A DNA stretch of 64,000 bases. Source: DATJGR01 sp963735085 (GTDB taxonomy: Bacteria; Pseudomonadota; Gammaproteobacteria; Pseudomonadales; Azotimanducaceae). Below, piece by piece: positions 52,438-60,822 of this stretch. Location: contig CAVTJP010000005.1 in the NCBI GenBank assembly GCA_963735085.1, forward strand, positions 868,001-932,000, in the 5' to 3' direction. Both the position numbers and the translations under genes were made by a program. Under the pieces are notes generated by a model that saw nothing but the letters and a program-made list of their open reading frames with translations, did not search any database and had not been told where the DNA came from. The stretch's first letter is position 1, and every line of letters starts with the position of its first letter.

Positions 52438-52698
52438 CTATCCGCCCGACAAGGCCTGCAGAATCATCACTTCGTCGCCGGCTCCGAGCACGTGATCGAG
52501 ATTCAAGATCGCTTCGCGATTGACGAATACGCGGATGTGCGGTCGCAGCAATCCGGCTTCGTTGACCATCCGGAAGCGAATGCCCGGATAATGGGTATCC
52601 AGATCGACCAACAGTGCTGCGACTGTCGCACCTTGCGCCTCCACGACCCGAGCGCCCGCCGTATAGGACTGCAACACCGACGGAATGCCAACCTTCAT
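52438..52698 (-). CDS. MoaD/ThiS-like ubiquitin-fold protein
   Basis: An 86-residue protein ending in Gly-Gly (LQALSGG), the hallmark of sulphur carriers MoaD and ThiS, with the ubiquitin-like strand pattern (GATVAALLVDLDTHYPGI, VFVNREAIL, GDEVMILQ). It could be adenylated and thiocarboxylated for molybdopterin, thiamin or another sulphur-transfer pathway. The gene lies 35 bp after a BNR-repeat protein gene and no moaE or thiG is in view, so a separate pathway is possible. Confidence 0.9.
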   Translation of the reverse strand: MKVGIPSVLQSYTAGARVVEAQGATVAALLVDLDTHYPGIRFRMVNEAGLLRPHIRVFVNREAILNLDHVLGAGDEVMILQALSGG

Positions 52699-52733
52699 GT
52701 CATCGGCTCGCAGGTTGCTTTTTCAGCATTCTG

Positions 52734-53939
52734 TCAATGCGTGAACACAGCCGCTTCGAGTGAATAGATATGCGGCAGGTGGGCAGCCAGACACTGCCAG
52801 TTCTCGCCCTCATTGCGGCTCCCCCATACTTCGCCGTTGGTAGTGCCGAAGTAGACACCGACCTGCGGCTGCGCATCGATTGCCATCGACTGACGCAGCA
52901 CCGTGTACCAAGCGCGTTGCGGCAAGCCGCGATCCAACCGTGTCCAACTTTCACCGCCGTCGCGCGTGCGGTAGACCGCCGGCTTGCCGTCGGGACAGGT
53001 ACGCGGCCATACATCGGTCCCGTCCATCGGAAATACCCAGGCGGTGTCCGGGTCACGTGGGTGCAGACCGATTGCAAAGCCGATGTCGCCAATGTCGCGC
53101 GGCATGTTGTCGCCGACGCGAATCCAGCGTGCCGCCGGACGATGCATACGGTAGATGCCGCAGTGGTTTTGTTGCAGCAACAGATCCGGCTGCAGCGGGT
53201 GCAACGTCATGCAATGCGGATCGTAGCCGTACTCCGGGTGCGGGTCAGGACCAATCGGCGACAACATTCCGGCGTTGAGCAACTGCCAGTTCGCACCTTG
53301 GTCGGTGGTTTCCAACACACCCGCAGAACCGGTGCCGAAGTACATGTGCCGCGCATCCCGCGGGTCGATCAGAATCGAATGGATCGGCGAACCATCGGGG
53401 TTGCGCTGCTGCATGTCGCCAGTCCATTCGATCCATTTCGAATGATCGTTCCAACCGGCCACGCCCTGCCACGTGACACCGCTGTCTTCCGACCTGAACA
53501 GGCCCTCCGGCGATGTGCCCGCATACCAGACGCCAGGTTCACTGGCATGTCCCGGTGTCAACCAGAACACTTGCTCGACGCTCGTCGAGCGGCGTGCATC
53601 GGTCGGCTTCGAGAACGCCGGCGGTTTTGCCGACTCCTGCCACGTCGCGCCGAAGTCGGTTGAGCGGAACACCGTCGGCCCAAGGTGACCCGTGCGCAAT
53701 GCCAGCAGTACAGTGCGGCCGTCGCGGGGATCCGCTACAGCGTGATGCACGATATGGCCGAGGAACACCGGTCCGCTCAGCGTAAAGCGATCGCGCTGTG
53801 CCGAAGCCGCCAAGAAGAAAGCGCCTTTCTTGGTGCCGACGAGCAACGTCAGGCCGTCGAGCATCGCCGCGGCGCGGTAATCGGACTGACTCAGTGGTTC
53901 GAACGCGCGCGAACCGGGCGGGACGGATTGTTCGCTCAT
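52734..53939 (-). CDS. BNR/sialidase-like beta-propeller protein
   Basis: A 401-residue protein with several Asp-box/BNR motifs: STDFGATWQE, SEDSGVTWQG, TTDQGANWQL, TRDGGESWTRL and SRNEGENWQC. There is no signal peptide. It looks like a sialidase-fold propeller without visible sialidase active-site residues. It precedes a MoaD/ThiS-like gene, a pairing I recall from other genomes but with no known function. ATG 53939 is used; Met 53864 at MLDGLTLLVG is an alternative start. The 196 bp upstream show nothing recognisable. Confidence 0.88.
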   Translation of the reverse strand: MSEQSVPPGSRAFEPLSQSDYRAAAMLDGLTLLVGTKKGAFFLAASAQRDRFTLSGPVFLGHIVHHAVADPRDGRTVLLALRTGHLGPTVFRSTDFGATWQESAKPPAFSKPTDARRSTSVEQVFWLTPGHASEPGVWYAGTSPEGLFRSEDSGVTWQGVAGWNDHSKWIEWTGDMQQRNPDGSPIHSILIDPRDARHMYFGTGSAGVLETTDQGANWQLLNAGMLSPIGPDPHPEYGYDPHCMTLHPLQPDLLLQQNHCGIYRMHRPAARWIRVGDNMPRDIGDIGFAIGLHPRDPDTAWVFPMDGTDVWPRTCPDGKPAVYRTRDGGESWTRLDRGLPQRAWYTVLRQSMAIDAQPQVGVYFGTTNGEVWGSRNEGENWQCLAAHLPHIYSLEAAVFTH

Positions 53940-54135
53940 CGTGCAACGACCTCAATCGGACCGATCGCGAAGCGCGTGCAGCGCTCGTGCGCTCTTGCCC
54001 ATCACTGTGCTCACCAGTGTAGTGCGCCAACATTCGCCAAGCCATAGATTGAATATTCGACGCTGCAACTCGCGCGCAGCCATGACGCCAGCATAACGCG
54101 CGTACCAACGAAATAGCAGGTGCACACTTGCCGAG

Positions 54136-55434
54136 TCAGGTTCCCTCGCGCGGCTTCATCGCACCCGTGCCTGCGACTCTCGCAGCACCGCGGCGACCCA
54201 ACCCGGCGGTCAGCACACCCAGCAGAATCAGGCCGGCGGCACACGCCAGCATCGTCGTGCGTGGACTCGTCAGACTCACCATCCAAGCCGAAACGCTCAC
54301 CGAGACGAGTAAGGTCAGGCGCATCAGGAAATCCCGCAGACTGAAAACCCGCGCGCGATGCGCAAGATCGGTCTCTTCCTGCAGAACTGTCTCCGTCAAA
54401 ACGAGCGCTGGAGCCGCGAACAATCCCAACAACAGGGCTGAACCGACAAATACCGCGAACAGCCGGCTCAGTGCGAACAACACCAGTGCGGACCCGGCCA
54501 GCGCCAGGCCCGCGCCAAGCACTTGCGCGCGCGGCAACCGCTTGCCGCGCGTATTGATCCACCAGGTGCCGATGCCGCTACCGACACCGATCGCAAACAG
54601 CAACCCGCCCAGGCGCGTCATGCCGGGGGCGCTCGCCATCATCTGGATGTGCTGATTGCCGGCTACGTGCAGCACGCCACCGGCAAACCACACCGCGGCG
54701 AGCGCGACGAGCCCCATGCCAACGGATCGACTGTGGCGCACGATCTTCCAGCCGAAGCCAACCTCGTCGAGGTAGCCGCGTACGCTGACCCGTTTCAGTC
54801 GCGCATGGTGTGTTGCGGCCTCATACGCAACCATGCTCAAGCCGATCACCGATATCAGGTAGCTGGCGGCATCCAGGCGCATCGCCAATGTCCAGCCCCA
54901 ACGATCGATGATGTAGCCGCCCGCCAACGCACCGATCGCGGTTGCAGCAATTCCCGCACCGGCCAGCAGAGAATTCGCCGCCAGCAACTGATCGGCGCGC
55001 ACCACTTCGGGCAGCAGCGCGCTCTTTGCCGGCAGAAAGAAGACGTTCACGGTGAACAGCAAGAACACAAGCACCAACACGACATCCGCCGAATGCGTGA
55101 TGTGAAAGAGTACAGGCACCAACAACACCAATAAGGCGCGCAACGCATCGCTGACGACGAGAACGTGCTTTAGGTTGTGCCGGTCGACCCAGGCACCCGT
55201 GAACGGCGCGAACAACAGCACGGGCGCGACCACCACGTTTGCGAACAGCGCCAGTAACGCCGCGTAGCTGGCGCTATCGTCGGTCTTGCTGTGCTCGTAG
55301 AGCAAACCGGCAAAGGCCAGATAGGTGAATCGATCACCCGTGATCGAGAAGAGCTGACCCCACCACAACGCTGCAAAGCTGCGCTGTCGGAACAGGGAAT
55401 GGTTCGCCGAATGACCCGCCAGACGGTTGGTCAA
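54136..55434 (-). CDS. MFS transporter, DHA3-type
   Basis: A 432-residue major facilitator with about twelve helices, including GAWVDRHNLKHVLVVSDALRA (MFS signature loop, in parts) and GALAGGYIIDRWGW. It resembles macrolide/multidrug DHA3 exporters or lipid flippases such as LplT. Start is TTG 55434, 18 bp after the glycosyltransferase stop; it ends an operon acyltransferase-glycosyltransferase-MFS, so lipid or glycolipid export is possible. Confidence 0.88.
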   Translation of the reverse strand: MTNRLAGHSANHSLFRQRSFAALWWGQLFSITGDRFTYLAFAGLLYEHSKTDDSASYAALLALFANVVVAPVLLFAPFTGAWVDRHNLKHVLVVSDALRALLVLLVPVLFHITHSADVVLVLVFLLFTVNVFFLPAKSALLPEVVRADQLLAANSLLAGAGIAATAIGALAGGYIIDRWGWTLAMRLDAASYLISVIGLSMVAYEAATHHARLKRVSVRGYLDEVGFGWKIVRHSRSVGMGLVALAAVWFAGGVLHVAGNQHIQMMASAPGMTRLGGLLFAIGVGSGIGTWWINTRGKRLPRAQVLGAGLALAGSALVLFALSRLFAVFVGSALLLGLFAAPALVLTETVLQEETDLAHRARVFSLRDFLMRLTLLVSVSVSAWMVSLTSPRTTMLACAAGLILLGVLTAGLGRRGAARVAGTGAMKPREGT

Positions 55435-55452
55435 GTCGAGCTGCTCACAAGC

Positions 55453-56613
55453 TCACGCGGCCGAACGAGCTGCCGAATCCGCATCGGCCGGCACCTCGGG
55501 CGAGTGCGCCAGCAGCGATTGGTACACAGCTTCGATCTGGTCGGTGACGCGCGGCCAGGCGAATTCCAGCGCGGTCTTGCGGCCATTGATACTCAGCGTC
55601 GTGCGGCGGTCGTCGTGCTCAACGAGGCCGGTCAGCGCCTGCGCGAGCGCATCGACGTTGCCGGGTTCGTGAAGTACGCCGTTGTAATCGCCGATTACCG
55701 CCGAGCGATAGCCGGGGATATCCGAACACACCACCGGACGCCCCGCCGCCATCGCCTCGAGCAACACGATGCCGAAGCTTTCGTTACCCGTTGCCGGCGA
55801 CACGAAGATATCCGCCGTCGCATACCAGCGCGGCAGGTCCTGCACCGGCACCGGGCCGATGAACGTGACGTGTTCACGCATGTCCGTTCGGACAGCGGCC
55901 TCGAGCTTTCGCCGCAAATAGGAGTCGCCAACGATCAGGAATCGCGCGCGACCGCGCGTTTTTTCGATGACCTGCGGAATCGCCGCGATCAGATGATTGA
56001 CGCCCTTGCGCGGGTCCAGCCGGCCGACGAAGACGATATTGATCCGGTCGGCCGACCGCCATTGTTCGAACGGTTCGTTGTCCGGATGAAACCGGTCGAC
56101 ATCGACCCCGTTGGGGATGAGGTAATAGGTGCCCCCGAAATAGTGCTCGGCGCATTCCTGAGCGGTTGCCGAGACGGCAATGCGCGCATCGAGTCGCGCG
56201 ACGCGGCGCTCGAGCGGGCCGCGAAACATTTCCTGCAGTCGATTCCGGCCCGTCATGTGAAACGTGCCCACCTGCGGACACTCGGCCGCTGCTACCGCCA
56301 GCAATGGCAGACTCGGCGCCGCCGGGCAATGCGTGTGGACCAAGTCGAAATCGTGGCGACGAAACAACGCCTCTAGCTGCTTTTTGAGACGCCAGCCGAT
56401 CGTAAAGTCGACATATGCACGGTTGTAGGGAATCAACACATTGCGGCCAATGCGCTCGACCGGCAGGCCCGCGTCGCGTTCGGTGTTGAAACGGCTGGTG
56501 ATCACTCTCACGTCGTGACCTCGCCGCGTGAGCTCAGTGGCTGTCGCGTGGACGTGTTCGGTAACGCCGCCAAAGCGCGGATAGTAGGACTGCGTGACAA
56601 TGCCGATTTTCAT
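55453..56613 (-). CDS. GT4 glycosyltransferase, PimA/PimB-like
   Basis: A 386-residue GT-B enzyme: N-terminal IGIVTQSYYPRFGGVTEHVH, central NGVDVDRFHP, donor site SPATGNESFGIVLLEAMAAG (E-x7-E). The N-terminal motif and overall style are those of phosphatidylinositol mannosyltransferase-like proteins, common in actinobacteria. Its ATG overlaps the acyltransferase stop by 4 bp (ATGA), so both act on one product, probably an acylated glycolipid. Sugar and acceptor are not readable. Confidence 0.88.
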   Translation of the reverse strand: MKIGIVTQSYYPRFGGVTEHVHATATELTRRGHDVRVITSRFNTERDAGLPVERIGRNVLIPYNRAYVDFTIGWRLKKQLEALFRRHDFDLVHTHCPAAPSLPLLAVAAAECPQVGTFHMTGRNRLQEMFRGPLERRVARLDARIAVSATAQECAEHYFGGTYYLIPNGVDVDRFHPDNEPFEQWRSADRINIVFVGRLDPRKGVNHLIAAIPQVIEKTRGRARFLIVGDSYLRRKLEAAVRTDMREHVTFIGPVPVQDLPRWYATADIFVSPATGNESFGIVLLEAMAAGRPVVCSDIPGYRSAVIGDYNGVLHEPGNVDALAQALTGLVEHDDRRTTLSINGRKTALEFAWPRVTDQIEAVYQSLLAHSPEVPADADSAARSAA

Positions 56614-57509
56614 GCAGTGATCTCGCGTTCATCGGCGTCGACGGCATGGCTTTGAGCTGCGTCTGCGGCATCCGCCCAGAACGGCCGGAAAATACACCAT
56701 TGCTCGATGTTCTCCCGGATCTGCCGCTGCGTCGTGGCGGCGATTGCGCCATTCAGAGCGTCTGCGCTGTCGTAGAGCTCGGGGTCGAGCATCGGTTCGA
56801 GTACGATGCGAAACTTGCCCGGTCCGAGCCGCTGGCAATAGCCGCTGACGACCGGTGCTCCGGTTCGCTTCGACAGCACACCCGGGCCGGCTGGCCAGCG
56901 CACGTCGCGACCGAAAAACGAAAGCTCGGTGCCCTGCCCGAAGATGTCACCGTCGACCATCAGCGCGAGTAGATCGTTACGCGACAGCGCGCGCCAGAGT
57001 TTGCGGTAACCGTCTTCGGGCCTGATGGTATGCACGGCGAGTTCGCTTTTCGCGTCCCTGACCGCCGGCGCGAGCCAGCGGCCGAGTTGGACCCCGGCTA
57101 CCGCGTGCACCTGATGGCCGAGGTGAGCCAACACCACGGCGCCCAATTCCCAGTTGCCGATGTGACTCGACGTGATGATGACGCCCTTGCCACGCGCCAG
57201 CGCATCGAGCACGTTCTGATGTCCTTCGATTTCGACGCTGCGCAACAGCTGCTCGCGTTCCAGCCGCGGTAGTCGAAAGAATTCGAACAACATGCAGTTG
57301 TAGCTCGCCATCATCTTCAACGCGGTACGCATGCGTTCGCGTCGGGAACTGCCCGGCAGGATTGTCGCGAGGTTGACAAGCGCTGCATGCCGGCGGCTGG
57401 GGAAGAACCACAAATGCGCCCGCGCAAGCCCCCGGGCAATCGCGTAGCCAACGCGATTCGGGACCGCCGCAGTCAATGCAGAAAGACATGCGAGAAGAAA
57501 TCGAGACAC
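56610..57509 (-). CDS. LpxL/PatA-type lysophospholipid acyltransferase
   Basis: A 299-residue membrane-associated acyltransferase. It has an N-terminal hydrophobic segment, the H-x4-E catalytic motif SSHIGNWELG (about residues 115-124), and GDIFGQGTELSFFGRDV, typical of the LpxL/HtrB/PatA family. It could add a fatty acid to lipid A or to a mannolipid; its coupling to a PimA-like glycosyltransferase favours the latter. Start GTG 57509 has AAGGAC. It heads the three-gene operon. The 163 bp to the P450 stop show nothing recognisable. Confidence 0.88.
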   Translation of the reverse strand: MSRFLLACLSALTAAVPNRVGYAIARGLARAHLWFFPSRRHAALVNLATILPGSSRRERMRTALKMMASYNCMLFEFFRLPRLEREQLLRSVEIEGHQNVLDALARGKGVIITSSHIGNWELGAVVLAHLGHQVHAVAGVQLGRWLAPAVRDAKSELAVHTIRPEDGYRKLWRALSRNDLLALMVDGDIFGQGTELSFFGRDVRWPAGPGVLSKRTGAPVVSGYCQRLGPGKFRIVLEPMLDPELYDSADALNGAIAATTQRQIRENIEQWCIFRPFWADAADAAQSHAVDADEREITA

Positions 57510-57672
57510 TGCCGTCCTTAATTATTTCGTGCTTCTATTGAATGAAACGGATTGACGCAGCAGAGACGCAATTGTCACCCAACTCGACCGGTGAATGCGA
57601 GCCGGGGGAGCGCCATGTATCTGATCCGTTAGCAGGCCGTTTATCAACAAACTGTTGGCGCGGGCTCCGCTC

Positions 57673-58962
57673 TCAGGCGGCCTGGCGTGGCCGATGCCGA
57701 ACCTGCATCGTTTTGATGCTGTTGAGGAAGTTCGTACGCATGCGGGTGATGCCGCCGGTTACCTCGATGGCGGGATAGCGGGCGAGCATTTCTTCGAGCA
57801 GCACCGTCAACTGAATTTCGGCGAGGCGCCAGCCAATGCACAGGTGTTGACCATAACCAAACGAAAGATGGCGCGGTCCGCCGCGCGTCACGTTGAACGT
57901 GAACGGATCGGACCACTTTTCCTCGTCGCGATTGCCGGACATGTACCACAACGCGAGCTTGTCACCCTTCTTGATGGTGACACCGCGTAACGTGTAATCC
58001 TCGATCGCCGTACGGCGCATGTAGATGACCGGATGCACCCAACGGATGATTTCATCAACGGCACCGCCGATCAGCGATGGATCGTCAACGAGCTTCTGCC
58101 GCTCGGCCGGGAACTGCGACAGCGCAAGCGTGCCGCCGGAAATCGAATTGCGCGTCGTTTCGTTACCCGCAACGACAAGCAGAATGAATGCAGACAGGTA
58201 ATCCGCCACACTCATCGGCTCGCCATTAACCTCGGTATCGACGAGCATTGTGATCAGATCATTGCCCGGAGCGGCCTTGCGCGCCGCATATAACTCCATT
58301 GCATAGACCGCGAGGTCCATAAATGCCTGCGCAACATGCTCGCGCGATACCGCGATATCCGGATCCTCTCCACCGATGATGATGTTGGACCACTGGAACA
58401 GTTTGTGCCGGTCTTCCTGCGGTGCGCCGAACAGTTCCGCCAGCATCTGGATTGGCAGTTCCGCGGCAACGCTTCCGATGAATTCACATTCGGATTGATC
58501 GGCGATCGCATCGAGGATGGCGCGTGCCCGCTCGCGAATGCGGGGCATCAGCGCATCGAGGCGCTGCGGCGTAAAGCCAGGCGCCACCATGCGCCGATGC
58601 TGCACGTGCTCCGGCGGGTCCATCATGATCATGCTGCGGCCATTTTCGAACTGCGAAAAACGCGCGTCGCGTTCGGTCAATTGTTCGACAGTCAGTCCCT
58701 GGCGCGTCGCGATCATCGTTTCATCCGGCAACGTGATACCGCCAAGGCGCGCATCGGAGCTGAAAATGTGCGGCAGCTTCGAGATGGCGTGAATGTCATC
58801 GTATTTGGTAATGGACCAGAATCCCGGCCCATTCCACGGCTCTTCACACCACGCCACCGGCTCTTCACGGCGGAACTGCGTGAAAATTGCATGTGGCTTT
58901 GCGAGATCCTGGAAGGTTTCAGGAAGCGAAAGAGAAATACGATCCTGTTGGCTGACTGACAT
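57673..58962 (-). CDS. cytochrome P450
   Basis: A 429-residue soluble bacterial P450. Oxygen-activation helix VVAGNETTRNSISGG, ExxR-containing EIIRW, and the haem loop FGYGQHLCIGWRLAE are present. It resembles the CYP125/CYP142-like group acting on sterols or terpenoids. A reductase or ferredoxin is not nearby. ATG 58962 has GAGGT. It is 40 bp after the YjbE-type gene on the same strand. Confidence 0.94.
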   Translation of the reverse strand: MSVSQQDRISLSLPETFQDLAKPHAIFTQFRREEPVAWCEEPWNGPGFWSITKYDDIHAISKLPHIFSSDARLGGITLPDETMIATRQGLTVEQLTERDARFSQFENGRSMIMMDPPEHVQHRRMVAPGFTPQRLDALMPRIRERARAILDAIADQSECEFIGSVAAELPIQMLAELFGAPQEDRHKLFQWSNIIIGGEDPDIAVSREHVAQAFMDLAVYAMELYAARKAAPGNDLITMLVDTEVNGEPMSVADYLSAFILLVVAGNETTRNSISGGTLALSQFPAERQKLVDDPSLIGGAVDEIIRWVHPVIYMRRTAIEDYTLRGVTIKKGDKLALWYMSGNRDEEKWSDPFTFNVTRGGPRHLSFGYGQHLCIGWRLAEIQLTVLLEEMLARYPAIEVTGGITRMRTNFLNSIKTMQVRHRPRQAA

Positions 58963-59002
58963 GTGAGACCTCGGTGACGGCGTCCTTATTGGGATTGAGC
59001 GT

Positions 59003-59629
59003 CTATCGGAGCGCGACCGTAACGCCGTGCATCACTTCCATCGAGCCGTCCCAGACCATGGCGCAGGCAACGTACAGGATCGTGATCAGGCCAACGTAGG
59101 CAATCCAGTGATAACGCTGCAGCCAGCGGGCCAGCACCGTCGCGCAGAATCCCATGAACGCAATCGACAATGTCAGCCCGAACACCAATACCCAGGTGTG
59201 ATCCCGGGCAACGCCGGCAACCGCCAGCACATTGTCCAGCGACATGGATATGTCAGCTACGACGATCTGCGTGACGGCCCGTCCGACGGTTTTGGTTGGG
59301 GCCGTTCCGGCACCGCCGTAGATGCCGGCGGGGCTGAGTTCCATCGCGCGAACCGCTTCAATCTCGCGCCAGAGCTTCCAGCACACCCACAACAGCAACA
59401 AACCACCGGCCAGCATCAAACCGACGATCTGCATCAGATGAACCGTTGCCACTGCGAAAATGACGCGAACCACGGTGGCGGCGCAGATACCCATCATCAG
59501 TAACTGGGCGCGTTGCCGGGACGGGAAATTGGCCACCACCAGCGCAATGACGATTGCGTTGTCGCCGGCCAGAACGAGATCCACCAGAATGACCTGGAAG
59601 AAGGCCGACAGCTCGGAAATCCAGCTCAC
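59003..59629 (-). CDS. YjbE/TerC-family membrane protein
   Basis: A 208-residue integral membrane protein with about six to seven helices. The paired acidic motifs LVLAGDNAIVIALVV and ADISMSLDNVLAVAG (D-N in each) are the metal-site signature of TerC/YjbE proteins, implicated in manganese export. Start GTG 59629 has an AGGG site. A promoter about 110 bp upstream leaves a leader long enough for a regulatory RNA. Confidence 0.9.
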   Translation of the reverse strand: MSWISELSAFFQVILVDLVLAGDNAIVIALVVANFPSRQRAQLLMMGICAATVVRVIFAVATVHLMQIVGLMLAGGLLLLWVCWKLWREIEAVRAMELSPAGIYGGAGTAPTKTVGRAVTQIVVADISMSLDNVLAVAGVARDHTWVLVFGLTLSIAFMGFCATVLARWLQRYHWIAYVGLITILYVACAMVWDGSMEVMHGVTVALR

Positions 59630-59741
59630 ACGAGCCCTCGAGCGACCCGGCGGGCCGCTTGACGGATCGTTCGGCTGTCACATGCAGTTGCGTGACGCTG
59701 GTGTTGCATCTCACTCCGCCCCTCGGAAGAATGCCTGATCG

Positions 59742-59770
59742 AATATCCATATTCCGTAGGGTTGGGTCAA
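59742..59770 (-). promoter_or_regulatory. sigma-70-like promoter for the YjbE-type gene
   Basis: On the minus strand TTGACC, a 17-bp spacer, and GATATT. The -35 matches 5 of 6 and the -10 matches 4 of 6 of the consensus. Transcription would start near 59735, giving a roughly 105-nt leader before the GTG. Confidence 0.65.
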
Positions 59771-59773
59771 TAG

Positions 59774-59791
59774 GTAACACGCTGGTAACAG
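59774..59791 (-). repeat. 11-bp-period direct repeat just upstream of promoter
   Basis: On the minus strand CTGTTAC, spacer CAGC, GTGTTAC. Two near-identical 7-mers with a 4-bp spacer have Pho-box geometry but sit just upstream of a good -35, so another activator is equally possible. A third partial copy (GTAACG on the plus strand) follows at 59793. Confidence 0.5.
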
Positions 59792-59856
59792 CGTAACGAC
59801 GCCGCTGTGTCCCGTAGGGAATGCCTTACGGCCGCCCACGATGCACAAAAATTGCT

Positions 59857-60813
59857 TCAGCGTCCGCTGAGCGGGGCAACCACATCTTGCGCAAACCGCT
59901 CGATCTGCGCCCGATCCTGACCTTGAATCACGATGTAGCTGATACCGGTCTGTTCGCGGCGAAGTTCCAGCGTATCGCGCAGTTCGGCAGCCGAACCAAT
60001 CAGGAACAGTGGGCTGTCGTCAATCTGATCCACCGGCATGCTGGTACTGGCCGCCACCATTTCACGGATCGGCCGCGGATCGTCGGTGACGGCAGTGGCA
60101 AACACGAGCGCGTTGAATTCGATTGCGTGCGGATCGCGCCGCGCCGCCCGCGCGGCGCTTTGCACCCAGCCGATCTTCTGACGGATCGACTCAGGGGTGA
60201 TATCGCGCGCGGTCTCCGCCGTGATGCGTCCCGCCGGAATCTTCGGATTGATGCCCACGATGTCGGCGTGACGGCCCGCAACCGACAGCAACTTCTCACC
60301 ACCGCCGCCGACTAGAATCTGCGGTGGCGAGCCCTGCGGTAGGGCGATCTTCAATGGCACGTCTTTCACGCGATAGTGCGCGCCCGAATATGTGGTTTTC
60401 TTGTTCGCCCACATCGACTCGATGATCGTCAACGCCTCTTCGAGACGTTCGATGCGCAGGCTCGGCTTGTCGTAGCGCAGACCGGACCATTCATAGTCGT
60501 CGACCATCCAACCCGCGCCGATGCCGAACTCGTGACGCCCCGCGGACATCACTTGCAACGTCGCCGCCTGACGCGCGTAGACCACCGGATGGCGATAGTC
60601 GATACCGTAGACCAGCGTGCCCACACGAAGCGTTTTCGTAACGGCCGCCACGCCCCCGAGCATCGTCGTTGGATCCCACAGCGAACCGGAGAAGTGATCG
60701 GGGACGAACAGCGTGGAAAAGCCCAACGCTTCGATGTGGCGCGCCTGGTCAGCCCAATCGGCGGCCGGCAGATTCGACAGCTGGATGCCGAAACGAAACG
60801 CGCGCATCACCAT
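59857..60813 (-). CDS. LLM-class (luciferase-like, F420- or FMN-dependent) oxidoreductase
   Basis: A 318-residue TIM-barrel protein: FRFGIQLSNLPAADWADQA, LGFSTLFVPDHF, VGTLVYGIDYRHPVVYARQ, FGIGAGWMVDDYEWSGL and ILVGGGGEKLL are LLM-family motifs, close to the F420-dependent TIGR03621 group. F420 use would be unusual outside actinobacteria but occurs in some proteobacteria. ATG 60813 has GAGGAC. It lies 9 bp after the sugar-lactone-oxidase-like gene and is last in that operon. Confidence 0.88.
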   Translation of the reverse strand: MVMRAFRFGIQLSNLPAADWADQARHIEALGFSTLFVPDHFSGSLWDPTTMLGGVAAVTKTLRVGTLVYGIDYRHPVVYARQAATLQVMSAGRHEFGIGAGWMVDDYEWSGLRYDKPSLRIERLEEALTIIESMWANKKTTYSGAHYRVKDVPLKIALPQGSPPQILVGGGGEKLLSVAGRHADIVGINPKIPAGRITAETARDITPESIRQKIGWVQSAARAARRDPHAIEFNALVFATAVTDDPRPIREMVAASTSMPVDQIDDSPLFLIGSAAELRDTLELRREQTGISYIVIQGQDRAQIERFAQDVVAPLSGR

Positions 60814-60822
60814 GTATCGTCC

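Noticed and set aside
52770..53663. A 297-codon plus-strand frame opposite the BNR protein gene
   Set aside because: No family features; the minus strand has repeated Asp-box motifs.
59630..59740. A yybP-ykoY manganese riboswitch
   Set aside because: Position and leader length fit, but the conserved GGGGAGUAG start and the GGCAAGACC-like loop are not clearly present, so it is not listed as a feature.
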